This document shows positions 48,101-49,106 of a stretch of DNA of 49,106 bases, piece after piece. This DNA comes from Verrucomicrobiota bacterium (GTDB lineage: Bacteria; Verrucomicrobiota; Verrucomicrobiia; Limisphaerales; AAA164-E04). Positions within the stretch are counted from its first letter, which is position 1. Each line of letters begins with the position of its first letter. The notes beneath the pieces are model-generated. The model saw nothing but the letters and a program-made list of their open reading frames with translations, was not told where the DNA came from and did not search any database. A program made the translations under genes and the position numbers. The DNA lies in NCBI GenBank assembly GCA_027619545.1, contig JAQCFT010000002.1:1-49106 (forward strand), in the 5' to 3' direction.

Positions 48101-48249
48101 TTGCGGATGCCTTGGGTGGGCCATGGCTGGAGATTCCTGAGACGGTTTCCTCAGGCACAAATTCATTTGAATTCAGTGACGATGGTTCTTTGACCGGGGG
48201 GTTGCAGTCTCCTCGTTTTTATCGGGTGGATCAGTTGCCGACACCCTGA
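39184..48249 (+). CDS. Giant subtilisin-family (S8) serine protease with P-domains, PPC-like repeats and cysteine-paired C-terminal repeats
   Basis: The 3021-residue protein starts with one hydrophobic segment (about residues 8-24). A propeptide-like region (about 135-300) precedes the catalytic domain, whose triad is Asp329 ('NDTGIDGTHPD'), His379 ('GHGTHVAG') and Ser763 ('SGTSMAAP'). A KP-43/fervidolysin-like beta domain follows (about 850-1000, 'VTLVWTDPPGNP'). Then come a proprotein-convertase P-domain (about 1205-1310), a PPC-like repeat (about 1316-1425) and a second P-domain (about 1435-1736) interrupted by a ligand-binding-like module near 1540-1685. Five more PPC-like repeats fill about 1740-2366, and eight ~80-residue C-terminal repeats run from 2369 to the end. 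It is presumably exported and may be processed. It follows the GspK-like gene by 71 bp, so it is a candidate substrate of the adjacent secretion/pilus system. Confidence 0.92.
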   Translation: MRLSAKTWVIFGMILLVLGAGYMRWGNLARERQLALMGADLSLNSEGGAVHIPSLGGAGPRLLTQLNQTTRHANTAHPEVTNGYWEPLPEDPQHPHRIRNTAVRLNELARLDHAILLNNALIDTSSRRPLGIPEHLQAPARTRSYLVQTDKAFDQVVSPELLENLEATKVSYIPNNTWLVRMDPDVVAELERTRGVRAVVPYAPYFKISESLISTAKEQETLKPGTMLSLTVFPDESDAALEVLQDLQVPVISKSSSPFGDQYVVGTTPDSLVPLAVMDLVQWVEPWYPRAFATDLARVRVGVDTDATNITNDNHHGLTGKGVIINVNDTGIDGTHPDLTGRVISPDNPASLRPPAVPDPNAPLVASIAFSAHTDPNGHGTHVAGIIASSGENSPVVTNIINSATNANFHGMAPESELFSLRVDLISGPLESDEILQTEAATFNYITRGMTNAMISNNSWRYPDSQEYGLAAASYDAAVRDALPLEEGDQSMVYVFAAGNAGNGERDGTGGSSGSIESPATAKNVITVGAVEHLRYITNEVISGYVDQVVTNETGIVETNQIPVMEKVFLPDTDSATEVASFSSRGNVGIGIEGEGGRFKPDVVAPGTFVVSTRSKDWESPGQLFSTNLSTRVGISVNPGDIYPTLLFIPNDGVRVELKIVPNEDVPIELPDLPLYVSQAGFATTNDFAGYNEIALTPDAEEPLTLTPGSIYYFGIGNESETTVAFDLETRVMTEEEPEGYFAGLKELNDGLEPHYRMESGTSMAAPVVSGMLGLMQQHLTENGHSPSPALLKALLINGARSSGTVYDFQIDPLINYQGWGLPNLNNSLPSRFLEETDNKSSSVQFFDQDPDLALATGDVRSWDLNVSTNGARAFPMRVTLVWTDPPGNPAAGIKLVNDLDLVVSNTVSGDVYFGNDFAQSTRFTRLSTTNSTSTATNLVSQADIVNNVENVYINGPLSTNYVVSVIGRRVNVNTVFDHPDGVVQDFALVISSGDDSDLEAPFEIEEAETPLASTLPPVISITNGIPRLEDRVGANSPLLGTTNGLVGQWQFYMFTNSLPSTNDVGFTNGPNVAFVTFLPPNLSRPRTSEADIDLFVSRDAGLLDLNPGAIAGASKSLNQGGTEVVLLENQPLGDDVVYYVGVKSEDHQGGQYAFVGLSQEEPFDFTDANGNRVFRGIPLNQGIIPDGTPASPGAGLGIAIGNPLNGLAVQSVVVEETISHQNIGDLLGSITHNGISAVLNNHTLFSPQGSPTFLNEVYDDFGFYPNSIPSDGPGNLINFIGENGVGVWLMTMVDNSFGHTGTLTAFNVVATPNQLLDDSGVVSTVQGESFVYFFVEVPADASALTANLTEFDLPLDLYLRHEELPTQTLYDKRTLGLAGDQIISTTITTRDIPPLNVGRYFIGIYNPNPGPVDFRLTYELERNLVIDAEQPFFAGEKEVPITDFALTDSLVYVPDDRPISEAKVGIRLDHPRLSDLSLHLVSPQGTRLLLMEHRGRNNETGLGSGIGNELVYGGFSDNPEDADTLIKYAQGPFTTNANFLDLSISGFEQADLGNYLEGETIPADADGNEWEIVFGRARVLGGNGSFEGNRYLDIFSSRIAMTIPTPVGQKYDLFYASRSIAGRGSPVGGVYLDGRRAQIVDGSLAWQRNTPLRFRPANDETLLELTFLGGRPSMFVDDISLSYAPAVKYYFPEEPLESLKGESAVGDWHLEVRDTREGAITPQPILYDWQLLLSLANTNVQAETLRNGQCFASTLEPDEVHYFVVEVPRVATMATNWLSGTGDLEMWFDNAGVPTGEMPPDVTPPINYNGDGDGEGMVISLEGMTFFDPATNQLGTLPEPVLQPGQRYYLAVANNHSDTLQEYELCLQFDADDIQVITLTNMIAFTNQIPFTDDLEMQYYRYPAGSNVAQLNFELEPLNGDVNMVEKHGLPLPTIRVFDQHSELPGLQIDQILITNRPPANILPGSYYIGVYNAEPNQTDVDYTIKVTETTLPYNIIRLADGESIEFTVGDNFVSDDAEVENYFLFDVVSTNAATARFEILNADGDAQFLLKQEELPTQIDNDRSSTVIGDRPGSGKILVHTNDVLPSVSGRWFMSVLNQRTEDLNFTIRASLEVDAPWVTTLTNQLWMTNTVAIKQDGFPEEMDYYRFVVDPAAEEVEFVVEPIMGGDDANVDLILKKGSIPTLADLDVSSDNGGSEIERITLDASSAIPVSGGEWFMAVVNRETSDEVTYRVRASQAVDFAPIPLENGVWFTNVITGNPPGAPTVPVLYYFDVDQNAVDTTFTLSNLEGGLNGNIDLLVKFDSAPTLSDFDAASVNAGIVDEIVVLTKNSSPALQPGRWYLAVINRGITDVDYRIKAEQQVEIVEDVIEVPSDILFQGNQICVSWESEVGQTYWVEGKVLEADPVWDGLAGPIVATDILSEQCFDFPIEHQIFRVVIRTKQEPPEPPVFYIDPVVALKGNQICLSWDATVGQRYSIQGRTTLTDVDWTEIEQALAAMEVMEYCIDVNTPFRYFRIEPVDGPVPPVPTTIDPVLALVDNQLCLTWVSEVNRNYTVQGKQTLSAGDWDDVASVLAAAESTVYCLVIDTPYQYFRIIAGEQGEPPALGPFVDVALRLAGGQICLDWVSEAGRSYQIEGVASLDASDWTVIETVTADAGATSYCIDLPSEYRFLRVRAGDGAEPPPVDGDVFIDAVLSLVDDQICLEWSSQAGDVFTIEARSGLLDVAWEEVEQVVAVGETTRFCADLPTVYRFFRVRVGGVVTPPDNQEVVGFIDPTLALDNTGQLCLGWSSTPGSAYVVQGVEVLGSSDWKDIERVTADQVDTRYCLGLPTVYRSFRIAELADSPDPGLEPEPSVSSYIDPVLAVSDNQICLTWQPVEGKSYQVQGLFDIQSDQWEVIDSLAASVDSLTHCIALPSSHQFYRIALVDGVVAGDGQGVGGGVIPATIDSVTLENGQVKVKWTGVSGMAYRVSFADALGGPWLEIPETVSSGTNSFEFSDDGSLTGGLQSPRFYRVDQLPTP
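46290..48240 (+). repeat. Eight tandem ~80-residue repeats encoded in the subtilase C-terminus
   Basis: Repeats begin near residues 2369, 2452, 2532, 2611, 2692, 2773, 2860 and 2948. The shared pattern is 'ID..LAL..NQICL.W....G..Y.VQG......W..I......' then a 'YC' or 'FC' and 'YRFFRI'. Repeats 1-7 each hold exactly one Cys in the 'ICLxW' strand and one in the later 'YC' strand. Repeat 8 keeps the W and Y positions but has lost both Cys. Linkers are Pro-rich in several repeats. Confidence 0.88.
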
Positions 48250-48277
48250 GTATCTAATCTAAATACCTTATCTTCCC

Positions 48278-48308
48278 TTGCCATCCCGGGGAGTCCTGAT
48301 CTTATAAT
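48278..48308 (+). promoter_or_regulatory. Promoter with perfect TATAAT -10 upstream of the CII-like gene
   Basis: TTGCCA (48278-48283) and TATAAT (48303-48308) are 19 bp apart, slightly long. The expected transcription start falls at the ATG (48314) or within a base or two, so the mRNA may be leaderless. Confidence 0.45.
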
Positions 48309-48313
48309 GGCTT

Positions 48314-48805
48314 ATGCAGTCACATGAGCTCCTGCGAGATGTGTTCAAGGATGGCAGTCCCAAACAGATTGCCGATGACATGGGCTTGTCGCTGTCCATG
48401 ATATATAAGTGGGGTGAAGCTACCGGTGAAACGGGTAGTGGCACACCAAATCCCTTGGACCGTATAGAGGCGCTGATTCAAAGTACGCAGGATCAGCGAT
48501 TGCTTCAATGGATATGCGAAAAGGCTGGAGGCTTCTTTATTCGGAACCCTAAGCATGTTCATGCGCATCCTGATTTTCTAATTCCGGCCACCAATACCAT
48601 TATTCAAGAGTTTGCCGATTTGTTGTCTGTGGTGGCTTGCGCGGCTGCCGACAACCATATCAACAATGCCGAAGCTGCGGACATACGTGAGCGGTGGGAG
48701 CAGTTGAAATCTGTGACCGAAGGATTTGTGCATTGTTGTGAGGAGGGGAATTTCTCGCGATTGAAGCGAGAAGCCGAGGAAGCTGCCAGCAAGAAGGCTT
48801 CCTGA
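48314..48805 (+). CDS. Phage CII/CP76-like helix-turn-helix regulatory protein
   Basis: The 163-residue protein begins 'LLRDVFKDGSPKQIADDMGLSLSMIYKWGE' (about residues 6-35), a helix-turn-helix of the kind found in phage regulatory CII (CP76-type) proteins. The following 'NPLDRIEALIQSTQDQRLLQWICEKAGGFFIRNP' continues that family pattern. The C-terminal half is helical and ends in a basic/acidic coiled stretch ('SRLKREAEEAASKKAS'). No other phage gene is present, so it is probably a domesticated chromosomal regulator. It lies 83 bp upstream of rpoN on the same strand, suggesting a link to sigma-54 expression; that is inference. A 7-bp inverted repeat, TTCTCGC...GCGAGAA, lies inside its 3' end (48752-48772). 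Confidence 0.65.
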   Translation: MQSHELLRDVFKDGSPKQIADDMGLSLSMIYKWGEATGETGSGTPNPLDRIEALIQSTQDQRLLQWICEKAGGFFIRNPKHVHAHPDFLIPATNTIIQEFADLLSVVACAAADNHINNAEAADIRERWEQLKSVTEGFVHCCEEGNFSRLKREAEEAASKKAS

Positions 48806-48848
48806 TTCAAAGACTTGCAAGTTGCAGCAAACTTCATGCCTGTTTGGC

Positions 48849-48877
48849 TTGAAAAGTTCAACGTCTGGGTGCATATT
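48849..48877 (+). promoter_or_regulatory. Possible promoter for rpoN
   Basis: TTGAAA (48849-48854), 17 bp, CATATT (48872-48877), 11 bp before the rpoN ATG. The -10 matches only four of six positions, and readthrough from the upstream CII-like gene is an alternative. Confidence 0.3.
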
Positions 48878-48888
48878 GTGTCTCGCTT

Positions 48889-49106
48889 ATGGCACAGGGC
48901 CTTTATTTATCACAGAGAATGGCGCTCCAGCAGATGCTGGCGCCCCAGCTCCAGCAGTCGCTTGCTTTGTTGCAGGCGCCCATGTTGGAGTTAAAGGCTC
49001 TGGTCAATCAGGAGCTCGAGCTGAACCCTGTGCTGGAAGAAATTCTGGAACAAGATCAGAACAGCAAGGACAGCTCTGACAACTCCGGTGACGGCTCATC
49101 CGATGG
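48889..49106 (+). CDS. rpoN: RNA polymerase sigma-54 factor, N-terminal part (truncated by window edge)
   Basis: An open frame from ATG 48889 runs off the right edge, giving about 72 residues. 'GLYLSQRMALQQMLAPQLQQSLALLQAPMLELKALVNQELELNPVLEE' is the classic Gln/Leu-rich region I of sigma-54, which contacts bacterial enhancer-binding proteins. An acidic, Ser/Asp-rich segment ('DQNSKDSSDNSGDGSSD') follows as the start of region II. Core-binding and RpoN-box regions lie beyond the window. Sigma-54 commonly controls pilus, nitrogen and stress genes, which fits the nearby pilus locus, though no direct link is shown. Confidence 0.95.
   Translation, partial: MAQGLYLSQRMALQQMLAPQLQQSLALLQAPMLELKALVNQELELNPVLEEILEQDQNSKDSSDNSGDGSSD

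Noticed and set aside
48752-48772. 7-bp inverted repeat TTCTCGC...GCGAGAA
   Set aside because: It falls inside the CII-like coding sequence, lacks a following T-run, and is not positioned to terminate transcription.

Overview
The window looks like a chromosomal segment of a Verrucomicrobiota (PVC superphylum) bacterium. The main pointers are a prepilin-like cassette ending in a very large GspK-like protein, of the kind described from Verrucomicrobium and Chthoniobacter; a PVC-type multidomain dehydrogenase with a C-terminal CXXCH cytochrome c; a CehA/McbA-type metallohydrolase; Gfo/Idh/MocA oxidoreductases; a squalene-hopene cyclase; and a giant subtilase whose C-terminal repeats carry an L-x-W...G-x-x-Y pattern. 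I cannot name a species. I found no rRNA, tRNA, CRISPR array, IS element or prophage.

Layout. 1-2143: the 5' part of a secreted or anchored glycoside-hydrolase-like gene (minus strand, runs off the left edge), divergent from a lipid/diacylglycerol kinase, then a doubtful small ORF with a C-terminal membrane helix. 2145-5913 (minus strand): a tight apparent operon of ECF sigma factor, short single-TM anti-sigma factor, cysteine-rich Spy/CpxP-like protein, DCC thiol-disulfide oxidoreductase and squalene-hopene cyclase, which suggests hopanoid synthesis tied to an envelope or redox stress response. 5962-11786: a sugar/sugar-acid style metabolic block with two Gfo/Idh/MocA oxidoreductases, an IlvD/Edd dehydratase and an MFS transporter, with a strong bidirectional terminator between the converging halves. 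11997-17185: a secreted CehA/McbA metallohydrolase with EF-hands, rarA, a SprT-like metallopeptidase overlapping rarA, and a small protein with a Tudor-like N-terminus.

17186-23703: a 307-bp non-coding stretch, a two-gene islet of unrecognised exported proteins, and a 1249-residue chimera (DUF1080, degenerate SGNH, PVC dehydrogenase, cytochrome c). The 373-bp gap after it holds a possible sigma-54 element.

23704-48249: the dominant block, transcribed on one strand. Type IV pilus / type II secretion motor genes (PilB-like ATPase, PilT, second PilB-like ATPase, PilC) end in a terminator. A BrnT/BrnA-type toxin-antitoxin pair with its own promoter follows. After it come two GspG-like prepilins, then GspH-, GspI- and GspJ-like prepilins and a 1370-aa GspK-like protein, several joined by stop/start overlaps. 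Last is a 3021-aa subtilisin-family protease that may be a substrate of this machine. 48314-49106: a possibly leaderless CII-like HTH regulator and the start of rpoN (sigma-54), cut by the right edge.

The features most worth following are the ECF/thiol/hopanoid operon, the pseudopilin-giant subtilase locus with its embedded toxin-antitoxin pair, the nested domains and cysteine-paired repeats of the subtilase, and the unknown two-gene islet. Domain calls come from reading motifs by eye; no database search was possible.
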